This document shows, piece by piece, positions 1 to 7,588 of a DNA stretch of 10,279 nt. The notes beneath the pieces were generated by a model. The model was not told where the DNA came from. It did no database searches and saw nothing but the letters and a program-made list of their open reading frames with translations. This DNA is from Rodentolepis nana. Its lineage: Eukaryota; Platyhelminthes; Cestoda; Cyclophyllidea; Hymenolepididae. The stretch is from NCBI GenBank assembly GCA_900617975.1, contig UZAE01002116.1, positions 1 through 10,279 of the forward strand, given 5' to 3'. The translations under genes and the position numbers were made by a program. Position 1 is the first letter of the stretch; every line of letters begins with the position of its first letter.

Positions 1-946
1 GCCATGACTCCCTTTTGGAAGGCGCTTCCATAATTCTACTGCATATTCACTTGATGTTGCTGCTGAAGAGCCGAGCTATCTTCTAGCAAAAGAATAGGAA
101 TTTGTGGTTCTCTACAAAATGCCAATTAATGTCATTAAGGTAAATGGGGCTTTCGATGCAATAGTTCAAGTCCATAAAAGAGATGATAGACACAGAGGTC
201 TCAAAACGGAATAGACTAATTTTTTCAACTACCTTTGACAAACCAAATATGTATTATTAAAATAATTAGTTTTTTTTAGTGCTTGCATGGTCACAAATTT
301 ATCTGATCCCTTATTTTGTTATAACAAAAGTATTCTTTACTTCCCATGTGACTGTGGAGTTAATGGTGGTTTGAGGAAGTATTTGCACGTTTGGAAATGC
401 ATGATATTAAATAATGAGAATAATGCATTAAAATTAACTTTAAAATCGAAATAAATTGCAAACATTTGATAAAAATAATGATTTTATTCGGCGAAACTTT
501 TGACACTAGAATACACTTCGTCAATATAATATCATGAAAATTCACTTCAGAAATAACAATAGCTCTCAGAACCCAGTCATTATGATTGTCTTGGTTAATT
601 AGCAATGCCGAAATATGTTATCAGTCTGCTATGAAAAAAATATTCCACCATGAAAGTTCAAGTTCACCAATTTGGCCTCTTTCAGCTACATTCGTAACTT
701 TTAAATAGTAAAAGTTCTTGTGTACTTTTGTATTTGAGGATTGGGAAGTGTAACAAATCCTACCATTTTTGAAAACTCTCGAATCTGTGTTTACATTGAT
801 TTAAATAAAATTTTAATCAAGTAAGTGCAGAATTGAAGGCCAATAAATTTAGGCAGTATTTTAAAAACATCATTAATCCTTAAGCTGATACTTCGAATAA
901 CTTTCGACAGAATTTTAAAATTTGCATAAGAGACGATAAATCTTAC
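1..946. other. Left flank, no confident gene
   Basis: This stretch is AT-rich and lies downstream of the second exon of the minus-strand kinase-like gene, so it should be intron or later exons of that gene. The second exon ends with two bases (TG) of a split codon. I tried the plausible minus-strand acceptors: near 46, 84 and 114 at the left end, and near 479, 628, 686 and 884 further right. None gives a continuation that resembles the rest of an SCYL2 kinase domain; most hit a stop at once. Around 1-67 the minus strand has one open frame that reads like protein but matches no family I know. A minus-strand ORF at 360-605 has AT-driven composition and no family signal, so I do not call it a gene. 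Confidence 0.5.
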
Positions 947-1416
947 CAATTTTCCTCCGCTTCGGCAAAGATTTTAAGAATCCTTTTATGTTGAAGCGTT
1001 CGAAGCATCTCTATCTCCTTGCGACAAACGCCCAAGTTAATCTCACTCTTTCGCAATTTTTCTGTCTTGTCCGGAGCTATCTTGGTTAGAACAAAGGCCG
1101 AGCAATTCTAAAAAATGTTAGACAACACATAGTTGAGATTGGCGTCTGGTATTTCCAAACATCAAAATAGGTCTGATTATTATAGAGTAAGATTTTTCAA
1201 CCTCTTCTAGTACAAGCGATTTCACAACAAAAAATCCAAAATTATGTTACCTACCTCCAAAGATTCTTGAATTTGGGCTTCATAAACCTGCCAGCAGTTT
1301 TCAAGTCCAGCGGTGAATTCCGATTTGCCTAAAATGGCAATTTTGTGAAGGGGTTCAGGAATTTCCTTCATTTGTGGTTGATAACGACGTGGGTTTATAC
1401 GTGACATTTCGGGCAT
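947..1416 (-). CDS. SCYL2-like pseudokinase, first two coding exons (partial)
   Basis: Two minus-strand exons join as 1416-1255 and 1107-947, coding 107 residues plus two bases of a split codon. The product resembles the N-terminus of SCYL2/CVAK104, a catalytically weak or inactive kinase-like protein linked to clathrin-coated vesicles and trans-Golgi/endosome traffic. Visible landmarks: an NP-x-x-Y motif (residues 8-12) where the family has NPVTREF/Y; a C-W-x-V-Y segment (41-45) where it has A/M-W-K-I-Y/F in place of a canonical glycine-rich loop; F-V-L-T-K (59-63) in place of FVFDKK, keeping the lysine; and L-x-x-L-x-H-x-x-I-L (89-98), the end of the alpha-C helix region. The glycine loop is absent, as expected for this pseudokinase. 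The start is the first ATG after an in-frame TGA at 1425-1423; a second ATG lies at 1407. This start is shorter than in vertebrate SCYL2, which has about 25 more residues before the NP motif. The splice join is phase 0 and the two sides align to the family without a gap. A diverged paralogue or another SCY1-family member is possible. Confidence 0.68.
1108..1254 (-). other. Intron in SCYL2-like gene (GT-AG)
   Basis: This is a 147-base intron on the minus strand. The donor reads GAG|GTAGGT at 1257-1249. The acceptor reads ATTTTTTAG at 1108-1116, preceded by a CTAAC branch-point-like motif a few bases upstream. Removing it keeps the reading frame (phase 0) and joins two stretches that both align to the SCYL2 N-lobe. 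Translation through the donor runs into intron-like sequence and a stop, so the splice is needed. Confidence 0.72.
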
Positions 1417-1422
1417 TTCCAA

Positions 1423-1462
1423 TCACCACAAAATCAGTTCCATCTAAAATAATTATAGAGAA
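1423..1462 (-). promoter_or_regulatory. 5' leader: 3' splice acceptor followed by a 6-codon uORF
   Basis: On the minus strand a pyrimidine-rich stretch ends in ATTTTAG at 1444-1450, a good acceptor. The base right after it is the A of an ATG (1443-1441). That ATG opens a six-codon ORF ending in TGA (1425-1423), seven bases upstream of and in the same frame as the presumed main start at 1416. The acceptor could close a 5'UTR intron, or it could receive a trans-spliced leader if the organism uses them. The sequence cannot tell which. Confidence 0.4.
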
Positions 1463-1970
1463 AAATTAAATTCATATTTTAAATTTTTTAAGTCTTTCTA
1501 ATTTTTCCTATATTGATGAATATTACAACATTCAAGAGCAATTATTTCAAAATATATATAACGAGATCCCATTAACTACTGGGATTTCATTGCGTTCAAC
1601 GATAAATTACACATGTTGATTGAATTATCAAAGTAATTCTCAACTGAAATGAATAGTAGTAGAGCGTAGATGAGGAAATGGCCAATAGTTACGAAATAAA
1701 CTTGTAAATTTTATCCTCTAATCCCAAAATTTTTTTAATTATGCATAGTTTACTCTTGCTATGGATACAATTCCAACATTTTCTTTCAAATTTCATTTTA
1801 TTATCCTGTGTTTCAAGGAAGAATATTATCAGATCCTTTTAGAGCAATACTCAATTTTCACTTTCCACTGCAATATTTTGGTGAATAGCTAAAACATGAA
1901 CCATTATATCAGGCAAATAACTAGTGTTAAGGTTGACAATTAATCTTAATCTACTTTGATATCACTTGCA

Positions 1971-2011
1971 TCTCTTCCTCCCTCACTGTCTCCCTCTCCC
2001 TTTCTCTGCTT
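1971..2011. repeat. Polypyrimidine (CT-rich) tract; GA-rich on the minus strand
   Basis: Over about 40 bases the plus strand is almost entirely C and T, built from CTC, CCCT and TCTC units with only a few purines. Read on the minus strand, the sense of the SCYL2-like gene, it is a GGGAGA/GAGG purine tract about 550 bases upstream of that gene's coding start. Such tracts are common in animal promoters and leaders. A similar purine-rich sequence precedes the right-hand gene (10020-10100). A promoter role is an inference. Confidence 0.45.
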
Positions 2012-2570
2012 GCATTCAATCACAACCCCTTTGAGTGGACAATGTCAACCAGTATTCTTATCATAATTTAATCTCTATATGCCCTCATATTTAATTTATA
2101 ATATGCATTTGATTAATACAGGAGATAATGCATGCTCTATGACTACCAATCTGATGGAAATCTTTGATTAAAACCTGTTTAATTAAATCAAATTGCTCTT
2201 ACCAGATTTTGTTTTTTTTATTATGTGGAGGAAGGGGAGGGTTTGGGTATAAAACAGTATAAAATGAAATAAAAATTGAAAGATAAATGCATTTAAGATG
2301 TTGATGAGATAGATGGCGTTATTATTACGTACGAGTTTCCTTTGAATAAGGTAGAAAATGCAGCCAAACAACTAAACGAACTCTGTATTTATGATTCCAG
2401 ATGATACCGGATGAATCGTTAACTAAAAGATAAGTCCTTTGTATTTAATATTTGAGTAAAATAAGATAGAATGATGTATGAAAACTGGGACGATGCATAT
2501 GCACGCCAGCTAAGTTGAAAATAGTAATCATATTCCTTTTCTGAATGGCCAATTGAAAACACCCCTCAAC

Positions 2571-2602
2571 GATTGGTCAATCAATTAAGGTTGAGACCAA
2601 TC
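2571..2602. repeat. Inverted repeat GATTGGTC/GACCAATC with 16-base loop
   Basis: GATTGGTC at 2571-2578 is the perfect inverse of GACCAATC at 2595-2602. Each arm contains a CCAAT core, one on each strand, and a third GGCCAATTG lies just upstream at 2548-2556. The 10-mer GATTGGTCAA recurs exactly at 4012-4021. It could be a paired NF-Y-type site or a chance palindrome. Confidence 0.4.
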
Positions 2603-3360
2603 AACGCGGGCCATGTAATTGTCTTTTAGAACAGATATTTTTATTGCTGTCATTACAATTAAATTCGTGATTTCTGTTTTAAAAATGGTGACAACTTTAT
2701 GACCTGGGATGAATATTTTAACTGGGAAGTCGGTGATTTACATTTTATCCCCTTGTCCTTCCCAAGTAAGCTTAATAAAACACATTGATCTCATCGATAA
2801 TCTGTTTATTAATAATAAGATTAATTAAATAAATTAAGGGGTTTTAACTCAAGCAGCTTTTCAACTTAGAACTTAAAAGTCAAAACTCAATAATACTACA
2901 TGCATAAGTTCGCATCCCAATGAATTCATTTTTCTAAGATAAAAAGCATTTATCGTTATTCAGTAATGATTCGCGGAAAATAAAATTTTAGGAGCGAATT
3001 TGCCTAATATTTTCCTAATCTTCAAAATAATTACCACTATCATAACACCCATTCAATAAAGACTACCATCTAAACTTTGGCTACATTTATTTAGTCTAAA
3101 ACAATATGGATTAGATAAAATTGGTATAGAACTTGCAAACCTATGAAAGTAATATGACTTTGATCATAATATGTGACTTCAGGTCAATAGGCCGTAAGAG
3201 TAACCAGCATTTGGAGTTCAGATAAAATCAACTTTTATTAAGCAGTGCAAAATCTAAGGTTATCATCTCAAACAATTCATCTATTTACTTGTTTGTAACG
3301 AATTCCCTAAACCTGGCTCGTCATACTTATTGCCTTCGCTAGAGCATTTGTTATGATTCT

Positions 3361-3409
3361 TCCACTTGTCGCCTGAGAGCACAGATAGCTTGAGGCGACA
3401 TCATGTGGG
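3361..3409. ncRNA. Candidate structured hairpin in a GC-rich island
   Basis: GTCGCCT at 3368-3374 pairs perfectly with AGGCGAC at 3393-3399. Across a small internal loop, CCAC at 3362-3365 pairs with GTGG at 3405-3408, with a possible further U-G pair. Inside the loop, AGC/GCT can form a three-pair helix. The result is an about 49-base stem-loop with GC-rich helices, in a patch near 50% G+C within AT-rich DNA. It is too short for a typical pre-miRNA and matches no RNA family I recognise. Transcription is unknown, and so is the strand. Confidence 0.3.
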
Positions 3410-4103
3410 ATGCACTGGGCAGTTCAAATTCTTTTCAATGTGCCTACTATTTTAGATTTAATATTCCTTATCATTTATAAACTAAGCCATCATATTTCAT
3501 ATTTCAATGCAGTATCGTAAAGTACACACTTGATCCAAACTGCTCCTCAATTAGAAAATGCTTTCGAGAGTAAGATCTTAGGAATTAATCGTAATAATTC
3601 GACTGATTAAATGCAATTAAACTCCAAAACATGAACAGTACAATGCTTGGATGTTAACTCAATATACCACAATTAGTAATCACGGGGCTTTTTGTTCCGT
3701 TTTCATCTTCCACACGACACCTAAGCTAAACTGGAATTTTTTTCTACACATTGAATAATAAAAGAGTTCTAATTACCCAAAAACATAAATCTATGATGGA
3801 ATTTATGATTTAAAATAGCTAAACTTATTCACTCCTGCAAAAATATGCTAATAAATCAAGAAGAAAATTTGATGTCGCGTCACGATTTAGATGAGGGGTT
3901 ATAAGGGACGACAACACCGCTCCTTAGATACAATTGGAATGAAAATTCACAGGTTGGAAATTAGGGTTCTTTTTATATAACTGCCGGTGTCGTTAGCTCT
4001 AAGTATGTTTTGATTGGTCAAAAAAATCTTTAAAGCCTAATAATACAGAAATTTTAGGCTCAAATGAAAAAATTTCTTAGTCAAGTATAACAAATCACTG
4101 ACG

Positions 4104-4125
4104 TTTTTCCCAATTATTGGAAAAA
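4104..4125. repeat. Near-perfect palindrome centred on CCAAT-T-ATTGG
   Basis: Five T then CC(C)AAT mirrors ATTGG then five A, with one extra C in the left arm and a single T at the centre. This puts two CCAAT cores on opposite strands, with no room for an RNA loop. It is therefore more likely a DNA site or chance than a folded RNA. It lies about 90 bases from the GATTGGTCAA at 4012-4021. Confidence 0.35.
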
Positions 4126-4615
4126 ATTGACAAAAATAATATTTTTTCGTAGTTATAGGGCTTAGAAATTGGCTTAAATTTTACTAATCCAACAATTGTG
4201 TTTAAATTTGCTCTCCGAAATGAATTCCCAAGACACTAGTCCTCACTACTAATCGGATATGACATTATTTACAGTCATTCCAAAATAACAAGGTAAGAAC
4301 GTGATTTTTCTTAGAAGTGCTTGGAGCCCCTTGTTCGGTTTGAAACCATTTCCTTGCCGCAATAATATTTGCGCAATTTTTGCAGTAATTTATATTGATT
4401 GCAAAGATTCTTGAAGATATGTGTATTGGCATCTTATCAACAATAAATACTAATTAAAAGAAAAAGGGGTCATATTGAGGAGTCTAGATGTTTAATTAGT
4501 TCTTTTGCAAAGCTGAAATTAGATAATGAGTGGCAGATAATAGAGGGGAAGACGGGAGATAATTGGCGCGTAACAGAGGTAGAAAGTGTGTGGGAGACCT
4601 TCTTCTAATTCGATT

Positions 4616-4665
4616 ATCGATTTAATGGAAATATTGTTCATATCCATTTGTCATATCGATTTAAT
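4616..4665. repeat. Direct repeat ATCGATTTAAT, two copies
   Basis: The 11-mer ATCGATTTAAT occurs at 4616-4626 and again at 4655-4665, 39 bases apart start to start. It is AT-rich and short. It lies just upstream of the transposase relic at 4755 but does not flank it on both sides, so it is not a target-site duplication for that relic. Confidence 0.35.
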
Positions 4666-4754
4666 TTAACCGAATAATTGCAATATTTTTATGAAAATTT
4701 CTGACTTTAGTAATAGAATAGAATAATTATATTAAAAAATATCCTTCAAGTAAA

Positions 4755-4886
4755 ATGCAATCACTAAAGTGGATTTTCACTTTCAGTAACGCCAAACATA
4801 ATTTAGTTAACGCATTTGGGATTTTTCAAGCACGCTTCACATACAGGCAGGTAAAAATATCACCAACACCCGTTTTTTTAATTTAA
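4755..4886 (+). pseudogene. PIF/Harbinger-type (DDE_Tnp_4) transposase C-terminal relic
   Basis: A 43-codon plus-strand frame carries the signature around the last catalytic residue of Harbinger-family transposases. The family reads L-S-x-A-R-x-x-x-E-N-A-F-G-I-L-x-x-R-F. Here it reads F-S-N-A-K-H-N-L-V-N-A-F-G-I-F-Q-A-R-F (residues 10-28), without gaps. A weaker match follows: S-P at 36-37 with hydrophobic spacing where the family has LSPEnVd-iV. The catalytic glutamate before NAFG is replaced by valine, the frame stops soon after, and I find no upstream D-G-Y-P or first-D blocks in the preceding 400 bases. It is therefore read as a dead fragment. A GTAAAA donor at 4851 and a TATAG acceptor at 4888-4892 could define a tiny intron, but the family-like residues continue through it, so it is probably not one. 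The match rests on memory of the family pattern. Confidence 0.5.
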
Positions 4887-5845
4887 TTATAGAGTATTTG
4901 CCTGCTTTCTTCGCTCGTCAACAGAGAAGGCAACTGAGGCGCCTAATTTCACTAAGAAACTCATCTAAATAACCTCTAAATGTGCCTAATTCAGGATAAA
5001 CGTAACCCTTTGTTCTAAATCAAGTTAGAAATGGTCATGAACTATTCAGGTATTCTTAAGCGTAAAATGGTAAATGGGCCTTAAACGGAATTCAATTAGG
5101 CGGGTGAATTGTATTATGCCCTCACCCCATTCTATTCATTTTATCATGCAATATTTCCATTTTCCTGTTAATGACACCTTTGATACAAGCAATTGTTAAC
5201 TGGCATTCCAGATCAAGCGGGCCAAATATATGAAGACCTTAATAACCACAAACAAATTTAAAATTTTTATTTTCAAATGAAAAGAGGAAGGCAGATCACT
5301 GTCGAAATATTCAACTGTCAGTCGGCTAAAATAAAGACAATAGTATAGTAAAAGAATTTTCAAGTAGTTTAAGAGATTTGAGCGAATGCTTACCAGTCTG
5401 TAGAATATTGGGCAACGAGATCATTTTCCAAGTCAGTTCTCAGGAGAAAGGTACCAAAGGAGATTGAAGATTGTAATTATCTCGTAAAATCAAATCTAGA
5501 ATATCTTCCTTCATATTAAAGACAGCGCATATTTTATATATTTTATATTGATCATTTGCATAAAAATTACATGTTTATATTTTTTCTAATTAAAAATTTT
5601 TCATACTTCAGTTGCAATCAGTAAAATTAATGCAACAATTTCTAAATGTTCAGATTATTTTTTAATTAGTACAATTCTCAACTTTCACCGGCTAGACCAA
5701 GCTAAGGCTTAAAGGTATTTTGTGTATTTATCAAGAATGAAATTTTACAGTCAATTTTTTTCCTCCTAAACAATTACACATAACTGGCAGAAGTAATTTA
5801 ATTGGACTGATTTACTTAATTAGCATTAAATATTAATGCTATTAT
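4887..5845. other. Gene-poor spacer after the transposase relic
   Basis: Just after the relic, in another frame, an open stretch of about 55 codons ends near 4973. Its last 25 codons are arginine- and glutamine-rich and less AT-rich than the surroundings, but it matches nothing I know. The rest to 5845 is AT-rich with frequent stops in all frames. I see no RNA gene and no terminal inverted repeats bounding the relic. Confidence 0.4.
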
Positions 5846-5957
5846 GTTTTTTTTTATTTTCAGGCAAATAGTTGATTAGTAGATGAATGCTATGAGTACA
5901 CGTAAACTAGTTTGCATTGGGGATAGACGCTCACTTGAAACTTTAAAACGCCCTTAG
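5846..5957 (+). other. Strong orphan 3' splice site with a short downstream ORF
   Basis: A long T-rich tract (5846-5860) runs straight into CAG at 5861-5863, a textbook metazoan acceptor, so an exon could start at 5864. Nineteen bases later an ATG (5883) opens a 24-codon frame ending in TAG at 5955-5957. The peptide resembles no family I know, and all frames close soon after. It could be an untranslated exon or trans-splice acceptor of the plus-strand gene at the right edge, more than 4 kb away, or a cryptic site. I see no convincing donor. Confidence 0.25.
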
Positions 5958-5971
5958 GACTGTGTAGTCCT
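5956..5971. repeat. Perfect hairpin AGGACT-GTGT-AGTCCT
   Basis: Six perfect pairs close a four-base loop. Outside it, TTTAAAA (5942-5948) can pair with TTTTAAA (5973-5979) across an asymmetric bulge. It begins at the stop codon of the short ORF at 5883-5957. Confidence 0.4.
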
Positions 5972-6015
5972 CTTTTAAAATATCCTCGTTTGTATCTGAC
6001 TTGTAACGCAAGGCG

Positions 6016-6068
6016 CTATTGCCGTCTGCAACATGTTCAATACGTCTACTGAATTCGTGGGGCAATAG
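6016..6068. repeat. Inverted repeat CTATTGCC/GGCAATAG
   Basis: CTATTGCC at 6016-6023 is the perfect inverse of GGCAATAG at 6061-6068, separated by 37 bases that include the palindrome ACATGT. The patch 5990-6095 is less AT-rich than its surroundings. I see no coding frame in it. Confidence 0.35.
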
Positions 6069-6103
6069 TCTGCTGTGAGACACGCGTGACTGTGGTTGAG
6101 TGC

Positions 6104-6120
6104 ATTTTTTTCAAAAAAAT
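6104..6120. repeat. Palindrome A-T7-C-A7-T
   Basis: Seven T and seven A surround a single C, with an extra A/T pair outside, giving a 17-base perfect inverted repeat with a one-base centre. It is low-complexity sequence and most likely of mutational origin. Confidence 0.4.
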
Positions 6121-6272
6121 AATAATTCAGGCATTAAAGAGTTAATAATTAAATAGGTATTTTACTTTGGAATGATTAAATAGCTAAAATGCACGAGAAC
6201 TATGTGTGATCGAAAATAAATAGTTCCATGGTGATTCACCGTCTGTAGATATCAGTTTTTGAATTCAAATTG

Positions 6273-6349
6273 ATTCCTTTTTGCAAAAGACGGAAACCCA
6301 AGCTTTTTTCCTCAAGGCGGACTCGTCTGAGATCTTTTTGAAAAGGAAT
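6273..6349. ncRNA. Candidate 77-base hairpin, pre-miRNA-sized
   Basis: ATTCCTTTT (6273-6281) pairs perfectly with AAAAGGAAT (6341-6349). The helix continues through two G-U type pairs and one bulged C into AAAAGA (6285-6290) pairing with TCTTTT (6333-6338), so about 17 pairs with one bulge. The 42-base loop can itself form a small helix (CTCA near 6312 with TGAG near 6328). The size fits a small pre-miRNA, but the arms are low in complexity (A/T runs) and carry no known miRNA seed I recognise. Confidence 0.25.
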
Positions 6350-7293
6350 TACAGTGGGACGGAGTACTTGTGCCATATTCTATTGAATTTCCAGTTGACT
6401 TAATAGTTGGAAAATTGATTCTCTAATTATTGACAATCTATTTAATTAATGCAAAATACACTACACTTAACATAACGTGTCTTATTGGGATGGAATCAAA
6501 GCTAATCTAGAAATGTGACCGAAAATTTTGTGACCTTCCTAAGGCTGTCAGTAAACAACAAGCCAAATGCTTGGTCGCAAAAAATGTGAATTGGGAGGGA
6601 CTTTGAATGCTCAAGGGGAGAAAGGAGGAGTGCGAAGAAGGAAGAATTTGGGAAGAAAGAGTGCGCGTTCGTACTGTGGAAGAACAGTCCGAATTGTGGG
6701 AAACAGCTGAAAGTAGATGCAATAAGATGGTTGGCAGACTTTGCTTTCTTTGTTCATTGTTTCACAACTGTCATTTATAGTAGATTTATGAGTTAGTATG
6801 AGCTCAATGCAAATGGAACTGAGATGGACTGTGAGTCAGGAGCAACACGTAAATTGGCGTCTTTATCGCATCTTTGTCTCTACGCATTTTTTTGTAGACG
6901 TTAATTCAAGTCCAACTAGATTTTAATACTCCACTTTGCAATCATCGCTATGGTGGTGCAATACATTTTCTCATGAACTTGGAATTGCTTCCGTTTCCAT
7001 TCAGTTCTTAAGAGGAATATTGGTTTAGGTTGAAATGTCTCCAAGCCTATCTTTTTAGGACACAGAAAAAGATTTCTCTTGACTTGATGCTTCAATACCT
7101 CACTATATTATTTATTCATCATTTCAAATTTCAAAAGGATTAGAAATGCTGGTCTGAAGTGGTCTGTGTAAGAAAGCATGCTGCAAATACGTAAATGCGG
7201 AGTGCATTGTGGCAGCAAAAGAGCATTTATAGGTCCGCTATTGTGCAATCATATTGATATGGTTTAATCACAAACATTTTGGAATTTCATTGA
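6350..7293. other. Gene-poor spacer with a purine-rich plus strand at 6590-6700
   Basis: Between 6590 and 6700 the plus strand is rich in GGGAGA, GGAGGA and GAAGAA units. A 47-codon, lysine- and arginine-rich plus ORF (6567-6710) and a serine-rich minus ORF (6507-6722) both follow from that composition, and neither resembles a known protein. Around 7147-7256 one plus frame is open apart from a single stop, but it matches no family I know. No RNA gene was seen. Confidence 0.4.
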
Positions 7294-7588
7294 AGTTTAA
7301 AGCAATTGTTAGTCAGAATTGTTATATACGGTTTTGACCATTATGAAATTCGGTTTCCTCGTAGTTTCAACGCGGTCGCTAATTATTTTGGAAGGAAAGA
7401 TTGGGATTGGTTTGGGCAGTTGATAAAGTTAACAAATCTAAATTAACTAACCAGTGGTAAACAATAGCTAGATCATAAAATTTTACTTCAGAGGGAAGCG
7501 CTTGCAAACGTATGAATTGTACTATTTGATTCGTAGTCTACCGTCAGAGGTTATTGAAATTCTGGCATTAAGAGAATTCTATAAATAG
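7294..7588 (+). pseudogene. Possible retrotransposon Gag relic, frameshifted
   Basis: Two adjacent plus-strand open stretches in different frames carry, in order, features of Gag proteins of some invertebrate LTR retrotransposons. The first (7294-7446, 50 codons) has an F-x-R-K-D-W-D-W-F-x-Q-L block (residues 32-43), comparable to the F-x-x-x-D-x-x-x-W-F-x-Q-[LV]-E motif. The second (7472-7588, 38 codons) has Y-x-L-I-R-S-L-P-S-E-V (residues 18-27), comparable to the Y-x-x-L/V-x-x-S-L-P-x-E-V motif that follows it. Spacing between the blocks is longer than usual, the frame shifts, and no protease, reverse transcriptase or LTR is visible nearby. It would be an old fragment. The motifs are short and the call is tentative. 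Confidence 0.33.

Larger units (their letters stand above)
1446..4754. other. Gene-poor spacer upstream of the SCYL2-like gene
   Basis: About 3.3 kb is dominated by A/T runs, with stops in all frames. I checked a minus-strand ORF at 2183-2371 and a plus-strand pair of open stretches at 3258-3455 broken by a stop. Neither shows a recognisable family or good flanking splice sites. Non-random content is listed separately: a pyrimidine tract, two CCAAT-bearing inverted repeats and a hairpin. A TATATAA-like string lies near 3974-3980, but no gene follows it closely. The stretch is most likely intergenic DNA with the minus-strand gene's promoter at its left end. Confidence 0.5.

Noticed and set aside
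163..173. GTTCAAGTCC-like tRNA B box
   Set aside because: No A box or acceptor stem at the proper distance. The similar string near 6906 also lacks them.
360..605. 81-codon minus-strand ORF
   Set aside because: Isoleucine-, asparagine- and lysine-rich as expected from A/T sequence. It shows no family signal and does not continue the SCYL2 domain when spliced from the 947 donor; a short acceptor-linked read near 628 stops after about 11 codons.
2183..2371. 62-codon minus-strand ORF with hydrophobic residues
   Set aside because: The phenylalanine/leucine/isoleucine richness follows from A/T composition. There is no signal peptide context, splice sites or family resemblance.
3258..3455. Two consecutive plus-strand open stretches separated by one TGA
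   Set aside because: They look protein-like by composition but match no family, and the local G+C rise is better explained by the hairpin island.
4851..4892. Apparent 42-base intron (GTAAAA...TATAG) inside the transposase relic
   Set aside because: Family-like residues continue through the supposed donor, and the downstream frame stops soon after the supposed acceptor.
6507..6722. 71-codon serine-rich minus ORF and overlapping 47-codon basic plus ORF (6567-6710)
   Set aside because: Both are the two readings of one purine/pyrimidine-biased tract and resemble no protein family.
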